From CAWKOH01 sp963851245 (GTDB lineage: Bacteria > Actinomycetota > Acidimicrobiia > Acidimicrobiales > Palsa-688): a stretch of 64,000 bases of DNA. The DNA lies in the NCBI GenBank assembly GCA_963851245.1, contig CAWKOH010000010.1, forward strand, positions 186,001 to 250,000. The letters run 5' to 3'. Shown piece after piece: positions 35,891-43,506 of the stretch. The notes beneath the pieces were generated by a model that worked only from the letters and a program-made list of their open reading frames with translations, made no database searches and was not told the origin of the DNA. Both the position numbers and the translations under genes were made by a program. Numbering within the stretch: position 1 is the first letter of the stretch; each line of letters begins with the position of its first letter.

Positions 35891-37551
35891 AACTGCTCCA
35901 GGTACCGGTGAACGAATGTGACGGCCATGGCTCCCTCGCCGACGGCCGAGGCCACCCGTTTCACAGACTGACCCCGAACGTCGCCGGCGGCGAAGATGCC
36001 CGGAATGCTGGTCTCCAGGAAATAGGGCTGACGTTCCAGAGGCCAGTCAGCGGGAAGCTGTCCATCCCTCAAGAGATCGGGTCCGGTCAGGACAAATCCG
36101 TTCTCGTCGCGCCGGACCACCTTTCCCAGCCAATCGGTGCACGGCGCGGCGCCGATAAACACGAACAGCCATGACGTCTCGACCTTCTCCTCGACGCCCT
36201 TGGCATGGTCAGCGATACGCAACCATTCAAGGTGATCCGCTCCGCCCGCCTCGAGAACGGAGCTCTCGGTCCTTACCCGCACATTCGGAAGCTGGCGTAT
36301 CTGCTGGATCAGGTAGTGGGACATCGAGCGCTCCAGACTCGGACCCCGCACCAAGATGGTGACGGTGCGAGCCGTCCGGGCAAAGTACACGGCGGCCTGG
36401 CCGGCCGAGTTGGCACCGCCGACGATGTAGACGTCCTCGCCCCGGACCGACTGGGCCTCGGTGGCTGTGGCGCCGTAATAGACGCCGGCCCCGGTGAAGG
36501 CGTCGATGCCCGGGGCGGCCAGTCTTCGGTAGGCGGCTCCCGTCGTCAGGATCACCGCTTGCGCAGAGAGCTCTCCGGCGTTGGCCTGGTGCACGACGCG
36601 GGCTGAGCCGCACACTTCCAAGCCAGTCACTTCGCACGCCAGCAGCATCTCCGCCCCGAACCGGCGAGCCTGCGTGGTTGCTCTTCTGGCCAGATCGCCG
36701 CCCCCGATTCCCGACGGGAACCCCAGATAATTCTCGATCCGGGAGCTCAGGCCGGCCTGCCCTCCTATCGCCTCCTGTTCGACCAGCACGGTACGCAGGC
36801 CTTCGGAGGCACCGTAGACAGCGGCACCCAGGCCGGCGGGTCCACCTCCGATGACGATGAGGTCGTAGAAAGGAAGTGACGGCGTCGATGCCAATCCGAG
36901 CGTTCGGGCCACGTCGCTCGTCGTGGGGGCCTCCAGGGCCTCCCCGGCGTCGGTGACCAGCAGCGGAAGACGCCCCTCCCCGCCGCCGTGGGCCTCCAGC
37001 AGCCGGGCCGCCTCGGGGTCGCGCTCCAGCTCCAACCACTTGAAGGGCACCTGATTGCGGGTGAGGAAGTCCTTGATCTCGTGCGATGGGGCCGACCAGC
37101 GATGACCGACCACCCGAACCCGGCCGCCCGACTTGAGCCGGTCCTGCACCTTCCAGTCCTCGAGGAGGTCGTCGAGGACCGGGTACAGCTTCTCGTGCGG
37201 GGGGTCCCAGGGCTTGAGGAGGTAGTACTGCACGTCGGCCTGGTTGATGGCCGCAATAGCCGCATCGGTGTCGGCGTAGGCGGTGAGCAGGACGCGACGA
37301 GCCTTCGGATATAGCTGTCGGGACTGCTCGAGGAACTCGACTCCGCTCATCCCGGGCATCCGCTGATCGGCAAGCAACAGCCCGACTTGCTCGTCCCGGA
37401 GCTTCAGCTCCTTGAGGGCATCAAGAGCAGCCGAGCCCGACTCGGCCCGGCGGATGCGGTACTCCTCGCCGTAATGCTGGCGCAGATCGCGGGCCAACGA
37501 ACGTGACACCTCTGGGTCGTCGTCCACGGTCAGGAGTATCGGGGGCGGCAT
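35887..37551 (-). CDS. Fused response regulator / thioredoxin-reductase-like flavoprotein
   Basis: Residues 1-125 are a receiver domain: acidic pocket LLTVDDDPE, phosphoacceptor Asp about residue 62 in LLLADQRMPGMSG, and Lys in YYLLKPWDPP. Residues ~140-215 form a glutaredoxin-like segment (RVVGHRWSAPSHEIKDFLTR). From ~225 follows a two-domain FAD/NAD(P) fold like thioredoxin reductase: LIVIGGGPAGLGAAVYGASE, VYIVGGANSAGQAAVYFART and IFAAGDVRGQ. Where thioredoxin reductase has its redox CxxC, this protein reads YYGATATEAQ, so disulfide reduction by the normal route is impossible. There is no DNA-binding domain. Phosphorylation by the neighbouring kinase likely controls a flavin activity. This fusion is a known but little-studied annotation class. 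Confidence 0.9.
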   Translation of the reverse strand: MPPPILLTVDDDPEVSRSLARDLRQHYGEEYRIRRAESGSAALDALKELKLRDEQVGLLLADQRMPGMSGVEFLEQSRQLYPKARRVLLTAYADTDAAIAAINQADVQYYLLKPWDPPHEKLYPVLDDLLEDWKVQDRLKSGGRVRVVGHRWSAPSHEIKDFLTRNQVPFKWLELERDPEAARLLEAHGGGEGRLPLLVTDAGEALEAPTTSDVARTLGLASTPSLPFYDLIVIGGGPAGLGAAVYGASEGLRTVLVEQEAIGGQAGLSSRIENYLGFPSGIGGGDLARRATTQARRFGAEMLLACEVTGLEVCGSARVVHQANAGELSAQAVILTTGAAYRRLAAPGIDAFTGAGVYYGATATEAQSVRGEDVYIVGGANSAGQAAVYFARTARTVTILVRGPSLERSMSHYLIQQIRQLPNVRVRTESSVLEAGGADHLEWLRIADHAKGVEEKVETSWLFVFIGAAPCTDWLGKVVRRDENGFVLTGPDLLRDGQLPADWPLERQPYFLETSIPGIFAAGDVRGQSVKRVASAVGEGAMAVTFVHRYLEQL

Positions 37552-37621
37552 CCTGCCATTGTCGCACGCAGCCCGAGTTACCGGTCAGGGCCTGGTCACC
37601 CCCACCGGGCCCACATCTGCT

Positions 37622-39670
37622 TCATACCGCCTCGATGACTGTCGGGCCATGCCGCAGCCTTCCGGTCTCGTCGAAAAAAGTCACCTCGGCGTGCTCCCGG
37701 TTCAGAGACAACACCGCGTACCCGCCCAGGCTCCACGTATCCTCGTCGACCGTATAGAGGCCGTCGAACTCCCACCCGCCCCGGCCCGCCGTCAGCACTG
37801 TTTCGTCGACTGTCGTGGCCGGCCGGCCATCCGAGCTCACGAGCTGGGGGACCCCGCCGTGACCGACAGTCGCCGTGTAACGGGCCAGGCTCTCATAGTT
37901 TCGGGCCGTGATGTCGGTGGCGTACACGGTGCCCCGGTGCTCGTGACCCCAGAACCAGGCCGCCACTCGCCGGCCATTCAGTGCGCTGCTCACGTCCCCG
38001 GCCAGTTTGCCCGACACGTTGCTGTCCCCGAAGGCTGTGAACGCCTGATGATGGCTGAGGAGAATCGTTTGCCGCGAGCCGGCTCCGGCGTCCTCGTTGA
38101 TCGCCTGCCCGAGCCAGGCCTTTTGCTGGTCCGACAGGTTCGGGTCGTCGGGCGACTGATAGGCGCTGTCGATCCCGATGAGTTGCCAGTAATCGTTGCG
38201 GAGGATGAAGTTGCTGCTGCCGCGTTGGCCGCGGAACCGGTTGTCCGCCAGCAGGGTGTCAAAGTATCCGTGGCCCCCGGTGTACATGTCGTGGTTCCCG
38301 TTCAGCGACCAGGACGACACCGGAGATCCGGCATCCACGGGCCAGTGGGCCAGGAACCTGTTCTCGTACTCTTCCCGGAGACCGCAGTAGTAGGTGTCGC
38401 CCAGGTGAATCACGTGACGCTCCAAGGGGGGATCCTTCAACAGATGCGCCCGGATGGCCCTGGAGACGTTGATCGCCTGCGGCAAGGCGGTCGCCCAGTC
38501 GCCGACGAGAACGATTTCGGCCTGCTCACCGAGATGGTTCGGGGCCCCCGGTGGATCCACATACGAGTGCTTCTGGCCGGACAGCAGTTCGTCCAGTCGG
38601 ACCTGTATCCACCGGGGATCGCAGGGCCCGAACTGACGGTAGAGGTCCTTGATCTCGCCCAGCCAGTGCGACAACGGATTACGCTGGCCATGTTCGTCTG
38701 TGGGGCAGAGCGGCTCCACACAGTGCGCGATCACGCCCTGGAAGACGCTCGCCTGAGGATTGCCCGGCAGAGCAACGACGGGCGGCGGGCGATCCGGACG
38801 TACACCCTGATAGTGGGCGCGGGGCTGGTCCAACGAGGATTCCAACACGCGTTGGATCTCATCCAGGTGTGGGCTTCCGGAGCCGGACTGAGAGGCTGCA
38901 TGCTGCCTTATCCGTTCCAGGTGGGACAGGAGGACCTTCGGGTCGACCACGTCGGGATGCAGGGCCCACCCGGCATTCGTGTTGGAGCCGCCCGTTCCGC
39001 TCTCAGGAAGGGGGTCGGCTGACGCCGGGTGGCGGGAGCCGGCTCGGAAGGGATCGAAGACCTGCCACAACTCCGCCAGGAACAGGCGCCCGAACGAATC
39101 CAGTGCTTTGAGTTCGCCGGTCATTGAAGGCCCCCGGCTCCGGAAGGTGCTGAGCTGCCAGGCGAAGTCCAGGGGCCGGATGCGCAGGATTCCACTGCCC
39201 ACTATCCCCTCCCGCGCCGACTCGCCGCCATCGGTCACCGGGAGATGCCCGTTCAAGACCCGGACATAGAGAGTCGAGGTCTCGGGCCACACCTTCGTCA
39301 GCGGGCCGGGCCGCACATCCTTGTACCCCGCCAGCGTCAATGGACGCCCGGTTCCGTCGGAGAAGTACAACCGGTAGAGCATGTGGCGGGTGGCGGGTCC
39401 CTCGGCCACGAACAGGTTGAATAGACCGTCCTCCACCGGTAAGCGGCCTCCCAGAACGTCCGACTGGACGTACCCCTGGGCCACGGCGGCGTGGACGGGG
39501 TCCGCGACGAATGCGTCTATGTCGTCGGTGCGTATCGTCAGCCGAAACATCAACCCCCCGCCGGGATCCGCATCTCGGCCCAGCCCGGACTGGTAACCGG
39601 CTTGGTAATCGTGGGCTCCAAAGGCGAAGGCACCGATCATCTTCTCGGTGAACTGGACCGTGTAGGTCAT
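37622..39670 (-). CDS. Metallophosphoesterase with N-terminal cholesterol-oxidase-associated domain
   Basis: Start ATG 39670 (MTYTVQFTEKMIGAFAFGAH), overlapping the upstream GMC gene by four bases; the open frame continues far upstream only as a shadow of that gene. Residues ~1-200 resemble a domain I recall from large GMC-oxidoreductase/hydrolase fusion proteins (FRLTIRTDDIDAFVADPVHA; LFVAEGPATRHMLYRLYFSD; PLTLAGYKDVRPGPLTKVWP). From ~370 comes a calcineurin-type phosphoesterase: LVGDWATALP, HLGDTYYCGLREEYENRF, LNGNHDMYTGGHGYF, LSHHQAFTAFGDSN and WGHEHRGTVYATD give the metal ligands. No signal peptide. The combination of the two domains in one 682-residue protein is unusual. Confidence 0.82.
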   Translation of the reverse strand: MTYTVQFTEKMIGAFAFGAHDYQAGYQSGLGRDADPGGGLMFRLTIRTDDIDAFVADPVHAAVAQGYVQSDVLGGRLPVEDGLFNLFVAEGPATRHMLYRLYFSDGTGRPLTLAGYKDVRPGPLTKVWPETSTLYVRVLNGHLPVTDGGESAREGIVGSGILRIRPLDFAWQLSTFRSRGPSMTGELKALDSFGRLFLAELWQVFDPFRAGSRHPASADPLPESGTGGSNTNAGWALHPDVVDPKVLLSHLERIRQHAASQSGSGSPHLDEIQRVLESSLDQPRAHYQGVRPDRPPPVVALPGNPQASVFQGVIAHCVEPLCPTDEHGQRNPLSHWLGEIKDLYRQFGPCDPRWIQVRLDELLSGQKHSYVDPPGAPNHLGEQAEIVLVGDWATALPQAINVSRAIRAHLLKDPPLERHVIHLGDTYYCGLREEYENRFLAHWPVDAGSPVSSWSLNGNHDMYTGGHGYFDTLLADNRFRGQRGSSNFILRNDYWQLIGIDSAYQSPDDPNLSDQQKAWLGQAINEDAGAGSRQTILLSHHQAFTAFGDSNVSGKLAGDVSSALNGRRVAAWFWGHEHRGTVYATDITARNYESLARYTATVGHGGVPQLVSSDGRPATTVDETVLTAGRGGWEFDGLYTVDEDTWSLGGYAVLSLNREHAEVTFFDETGRLRHGPTVIEAV

Positions 39671-41370
39671 GAGTTTTTGCCCTTTCCTCCCGAGAGAATT
39701 GTCGAAGCCAGCCGGTCGGCGAACGCCGCGATAGTGAACGACGGGTTCGGTCCGACCGGTCCCGGCATGACCGATCCATCCGCGATGTACAGACCGGGAT
39801 ATCCGAAAACTTCTCCGCCCGGGTCCACCACTCCCTCGGATCGATCGCGACCCATTGGACAGCCGCCCAAGGGGTGGACGGTGATGACCCGTTTGAACAG
39901 CCAAAGCGGCGTGTTCATGTAGCGGCCACCCAGCGCGTGGGCGATCCTTGCCACCGTCGTCTCCACCCGGTCGAAGTAGGGATCGGAATTGTGGGTCGTC
40001 CAGTCCAGCTCGAGGTCGTCGCCTCGCACAGACATGACGCCGTCCGGTACGTCGCGTCCCATCGTCAGCAGAGGCAAGGCCGGCGCGGATTGCGCCCCGC
40101 CGCCGAACGCCGCGCTCACCTGTGCGGAGTAGTTCGAGCGGGGGTTCCCCACGGCGTGGGCCCAAAACCGCCGGGACAAGAACGAAGCGACCCGAAGGCC
40201 GAGTACGGGGGCGCTGGATATCCCCTCGAGATAGTCGAGGAACGACGGATTGCCGCCGTCCTCCACGTAGAACCCCCGTCCGTGAACCCCCGTTCCGTCG
40301 AGCTGGTCTGCCACCCGGATGGCACTGGTGATGACGGGCCCCATACTGGGATCCAGTGACCGCGGCTGCCCGTCCGCCGAGCGGGCGTGATCGATGAAGG
40401 TGAGGAGGTCACCGTTTCCCGAGAAGTGGGTGCCGAGGGCGGGGCTGAGGGCGGGGAAGGCGGCCCGATTACGCAGGAGCAAATAGGGCGAACCGAAGGT
40501 GCCGGCGGCGAGGATCAACTTGTCGGCGCGGATCGTCTTGGAGGCCGGCTCCGAGCCGGCATCACCGGCCGGGTCGTGCTGTGCGTAACCGACGACGTAA
40601 CCACCACAGGGACCGCAATCGATGCGCTTGACCTCCGAGAGCGTCCGGATCACGGCCCCGTGGTCCTTGGCCCTCGACAGGTAGTTGTAGTCGAGGGTGT
40701 TCTTGGCCCCGTAATTGCAGCCAATATCGCACTCCCCACACAGCCGGCAGGTGGTACGAGTGGCGTGATGAAGGTTAGGAGGCTCACCCTCGATGCACTC
40801 ACCCAGAGCCGGCGGGCGTCCCTCGTTGGCGAAGGTTACCGCCAGCTTGGGCAGCTGCCACTCCAGGCCAAGTGCACTCGCGGCATCTCTCATGGCCTGG
40901 GTCTTGGCGGTAGTGCTGTACGGGGCCGTGTCAAATGGGTAAGCCTGCGCGTTCAGCATCCTCTCCACCGCGTCGTAGTGCGGATCAAGGTCGGCGCGGG
41001 TTATGGGCCAGTATTCGTAACCGGGGCGGCTGCTGTCCTCCCTGACAAACCAGTGCTCGTCCTTTCGGATCAAAACGTTCGCGTATATCAACGACCCTCC
41101 TCCGAGACCGCTGGAGACCACCGCTTCCAGCCCGCGGAAGGACCACACGTCGAACATCCCGTACAGCCTGTGGCCGGGGTCCCAGAGGTTGCGGGCCAGT
41201 CGGGCCGGATCCCGCGGGAACGAGTTAGGAGGCCAGGGCTGTCCGCGTTCGAGCACGCAGACCGATAAGCCACCGGCGGCCAGGCGATATGCGGTAACCG
41301 AACCTCCGAACCCGGAGCCGATCACGACCGCGTCGAAGTGATCTATCGAACCGTCGCCCATTGAGCTCAT
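39667..41370 (-). CDS. GMC-family oxidoreductase (cholesterol-oxidase-like) with 4-Cys motif
   Basis: A 567-residue flavoenzyme. FAD-binding motif FDAVVIGSGFGGSVTAYRLA at ~12-31, VSSGLGGGSLIYANVLI, and C-terminal HPLGGCPMGRDRSEGVVDPG plus GLYIADGSVMPGPVGPNPSF with the active-site His/Asn region, as in ChoD-like cholesterol oxidases. A C-x2-C-x2-C-x3-C motif at 208-218 (CRLCGECDIGC) followed by NYGAKNTLDYNYL is conserved in this subgroup as I recall and has ferredoxin-like spacing. No Tat or Sec signal is evident. It probably oxidises a sterol-like or other hydrophobic alcohol. Confidence 0.9.
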   Translation of the reverse strand: MSSMGDGSIDHFDAVVIGSGFGGSVTAYRLAAGGLSVCVLERGQPWPPNSFPRDPARLARNLWDPGHRLYGMFDVWSFRGLEAVVSSGLGGGSLIYANVLIRKDEHWFVREDSSRPGYEYWPITRADLDPHYDAVERMLNAQAYPFDTAPYSTTAKTQAMRDAASALGLEWQLPKLAVTFANEGRPPALGECIEGEPPNLHHATRTTCRLCGECDIGCNYGAKNTLDYNYLSRAKDHGAVIRTLSEVKRIDCGPCGGYVVGYAQHDPAGDAGSEPASKTIRADKLILAAGTFGSPYLLLRNRAAFPALSPALGTHFSGNGDLLTFIDHARSADGQPRSLDPSMGPVITSAIRVADQLDGTGVHGRGFYVEDGGNPSFLDYLEGISSAPVLGLRVASFLSRRFWAHAVGNPRSNYSAQVSAAFGGGAQSAPALPLLTMGRDVPDGVMSVRGDDLELDWTTHNSDPYFDRVETTVARIAHALGGRYMNTPLWLFKRVITVHPLGGCPMGRDRSEGVVDPGGEVFGYPGLYIADGSVMPGPVGPNPSFTIAAFADRLASTILSGGKGKNS

Positions 41371-41446
41371 GCCGGCGGCCCCGACCTGTGACCCCGTGGC
41401 CGTCTGGCAGGCGGTCGTGCCCCTCCCCCGAGGTGGCGGAGGATAG

Positions 41447-42409
41447 TCACGGCACGCTTTCGTTCAGATCGGCGAGCACATCGCCAAGTGGCCGGGAACG
41501 GTGGCCGACCCGCTCACTCGGACTGAGGGCCGCCATAAGTAGATCACTCGTACCTCGGTCCGGTGCTTTCAGCCATTGCTGGCTCAGAGTCAGATCGACT
41601 ACATCCCTCAGGCCGACCGGTGCCACAGGCGGGGGACTGTCGGCTGTGAGATACCAGGTCTCGATGTGATCGTCGAGCACCCCGTCGACCACGGGAGTGA
41701 AACCCGTGGCCAGAGCGGTCGGTCGGATGTCGAGTTCTTTCAGTGGCTCGGCCCGGGGATGATCGCCGATCAGAAGGCGGGCCTGCCGGCCTCCGAGGGT
41801 CATGCCCGTCCCACCCCGCAGATGAACGTAGGATTTGTAGAGCATCCCGCGAAACCCGCCGTAGGCGATCCCGTTCATGATCATCGGCAAGCGCGCGTGG
41901 CGAGGACGGGGGATGTCGAGCCGGACGACCAGCTGGCCGTCGAGGTCGTACTGCGTGCTGACCGTTTCCTCCCCGACGACGTAGTCGAGATTTGCTTGGC
42001 GCTTGGGCATGCCCCAGATGCCGAGTCCGCCTTTTACCGATATCTCGCTGCTGACGGGGAGATCGTAGATGTAGACGCCCGTGCCGTACAGGCTCCGTAG
42101 GGCCAGGGCCGGCAGTGCGGGAGCCCGTCTTCGGCCGTGTGTCACCAGTACACCGATGCAGAACTCAACATACTTGCCGATGGTGGTGTCCAGGTAGTTA
42201 ACGACGGCGACGACGAGGAGGCCATGGCCGAGGATCCGCACCGGTTGAAGCTCCTGGCCCGGCAGCAGCTCGGCCGCCCGCGCCGGGTCGATCGCGTAAG
42301 CGGCGAACAGGGCGGGGCTGGTCTGAGTCCGTACCGGCATGTTGAACGGGATGCCGTCGACGTTCGAATACCGACCGTCGAGCCATCGGATCCGCGGGGA
42401 AAAGGTCAT
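41447..42409 (-). CDS. Acetoacetate-decarboxylase-family protein
   Basis: A 320-residue protein with the ADC-like fold: LLPGQELQPVRILGHGLLVV, VNYLDTTIGKYVEFCIGVLV, then the active-site region ISVKGGLGIWGMPKRQANLD (with a Lys in the place of the Schiff-base region) and YDLDGQLVVRLDIPRPRHAR. Members decarboxylate acetoacetate or act on larger keto acids; the Lys assignment here is tentative. It overlaps the alpha/beta hydrolase gene by four bases (ATGA) and precedes the first GMC gene by 76 bases, so it is in the same operon. Same-family proteins often stand next to GMC oxidoreductases in actinobacteria. Confidence 0.8.
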   Translation of the reverse strand: MTFSPRIRWLDGRYSNVDGIPFNMPVRTQTSPALFAAYAIDPARAAELLPGQELQPVRILGHGLLVVAVVNYLDTTIGKYVEFCIGVLVTHGRRRAPALPALALRSLYGTGVYIYDLPVSSEISVKGGLGIWGMPKRQANLDYVVGEETVSTQYDLDGQLVVRLDIPRPRHARLPMIMNGIAYGGFRGMLYKSYVHLRGGTGMTLGGRQARLLIGDHPRAEPLKELDIRPTALATGFTPVVDGVLDDHIETWYLTADSPPPVAPVGLRDVVDLTLSQQWLKAPDRGTSDLLMAALSPSERVGHRSRPLGDVLADLNESVP

Positions 42410-43467
42410 GACATCACCTTTGCTTCCAGTTCGTCAGCCATGAGCGGGAACACGTCTTGAGCGGCGGCGTCGCCCATGAACACGTCGAGGTGGCTGAAGT
42501 TGGGTAGGACGTGCAAGGCGTGATAGCCGGGCCGGAAGTCCGACAACCACTCATAGGTACGGCGCTGGCTCTCGGGCAGAAAGCAGAGGTTGCGCTCGCC
42601 TGCGAACAATATGAAACGAGCTTCCGTCCGAGGAGGTTGGGCGACATAGTCGTCCGGGAGACCGGGGATTTCTTCGAAGGAGACGAGGTGCCCGTTGCCG
42701 ACACACTTTGCCATCTGTTGGAAAAAGGTGAGCGGCACGTGACCGAACTCTCTCGGGATGAACTCGCCGTGGGTGACCGGGTTCAGGTTCTCGTGCCTCC
42801 ACAGAGCCGGAAACCCGCTCCCGTAGGTGAAGCTCACCTGCTTGCAGACCGTGTTGTCGCACTCGTGATGGAATAGTCGTACCAGCATGGTCAGTAGCCG
42901 GTCGAAGTTATCGGGCGGGTCATCACCCCAGCCCGGATTCAAGAAACGAAGGAATCGTCTCACGACAGGCACGGCAAAGCGCAATTTCAGGCGCGACCAG
43001 TCGGGCACGACGGGGTGGAGCGACACGGCGTTGCTGACGATGGTGTCCACCTGGGGAAGCAGGCCCGCACACGCTGACATCGCGAATGACGTGGACCCCT
43101 GGCAGTGGATGATCGCCTTGACCTTGTCGCTGCCCGTCTCGTCCACGACGGTGCGGACGGCGGCCGGGTGGTCATACCGGGCCGCTTGATCGAGGGTCCA
43201 ATTGTTTGGCTCGAAATCGATGCTGGCACGCCAGTTCTCGAGCCACACGTCGTAGCCGCGTCCGAGGAGGGTGTCGACGATCGTGGTGTCTACCGGGGCC
43301 AGGAATATGTTGGCGCGAACTCCGGCGCCGTGTACCAATAGCACCGGCCCACGGTGAGGTTCGCGTTCGCCCCGAATGTTGATCAGGTTGAGCTGTAGCC
43401 CGTCCTCGGCCATGAACGGAACCACCCTCTCGACCAGATGGGAGCCTCTTGCATTCGTCTCGGTCAA
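42406..43467 (-). CDS. Alpha/beta hydrolase associated with GMC oxidoreductases
   Basis: Start set at TTG 43467 because AGGAGGTG lies four bases ahead; a GTG at 43482 lacks such a site. The product reads PVLLVHGAGVRANIFLAP, then GYDVWLENWRASIDFEPNNW (large cap), nucleophile elbow IIHCQGSTSFAMSACAG with Ser in HCxGS rather than the usual GxSxG, and HVLPNFSHLDVFMGDAAAQD with the catalytic His. Its closest relatives in memory are hydrolase domains fused to GMC oxidoreductases. It would hydrolyse an ester or lactone of the shared substrate. About 353 residues, no signal peptide. Confidence 0.85.
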   Translation of the reverse strand: MTETNARGSHLVERVVPFMAEDGLQLNLINIRGEREPHRGPVLLVHGAGVRANIFLAPVDTTIVDTLLGRGYDVWLENWRASIDFEPNNWTLDQAARYDHPAAVRTVVDETGSDKVKAIIHCQGSTSFAMSACAGLLPQVDTIVSNAVSLHPVVPDWSRLKLRFAVPVVRRFLRFLNPGWGDDPPDNFDRLLTMLVRLFHHECDNTVCKQVSFTYGSGFPALWRHENLNPVTHGEFIPREFGHVPLTFFQQMAKCVGNGHLVSFEEIPGLPDDYVAQPPRTEARFILFAGERNLCFLPESQRRTYEWLSDFRPGYHALHVLPNFSHLDVFMGDAAAQDVFPLMADELEAKVMS

Positions 43468-43506
43468 TGGCACCTCCTGCACACTTTGCGAGGGTCTGGA
43501 TTCATC

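Noticed and set aside
37559..39022. 487-codon plus-strand open frame opposite the metallophosphoesterase
   Set aside because: Composition is that of a reverse-strand shadow in high-GC DNA, with no ribosome site or recognisable domain; the minus strand has a complete phosphoesterase.
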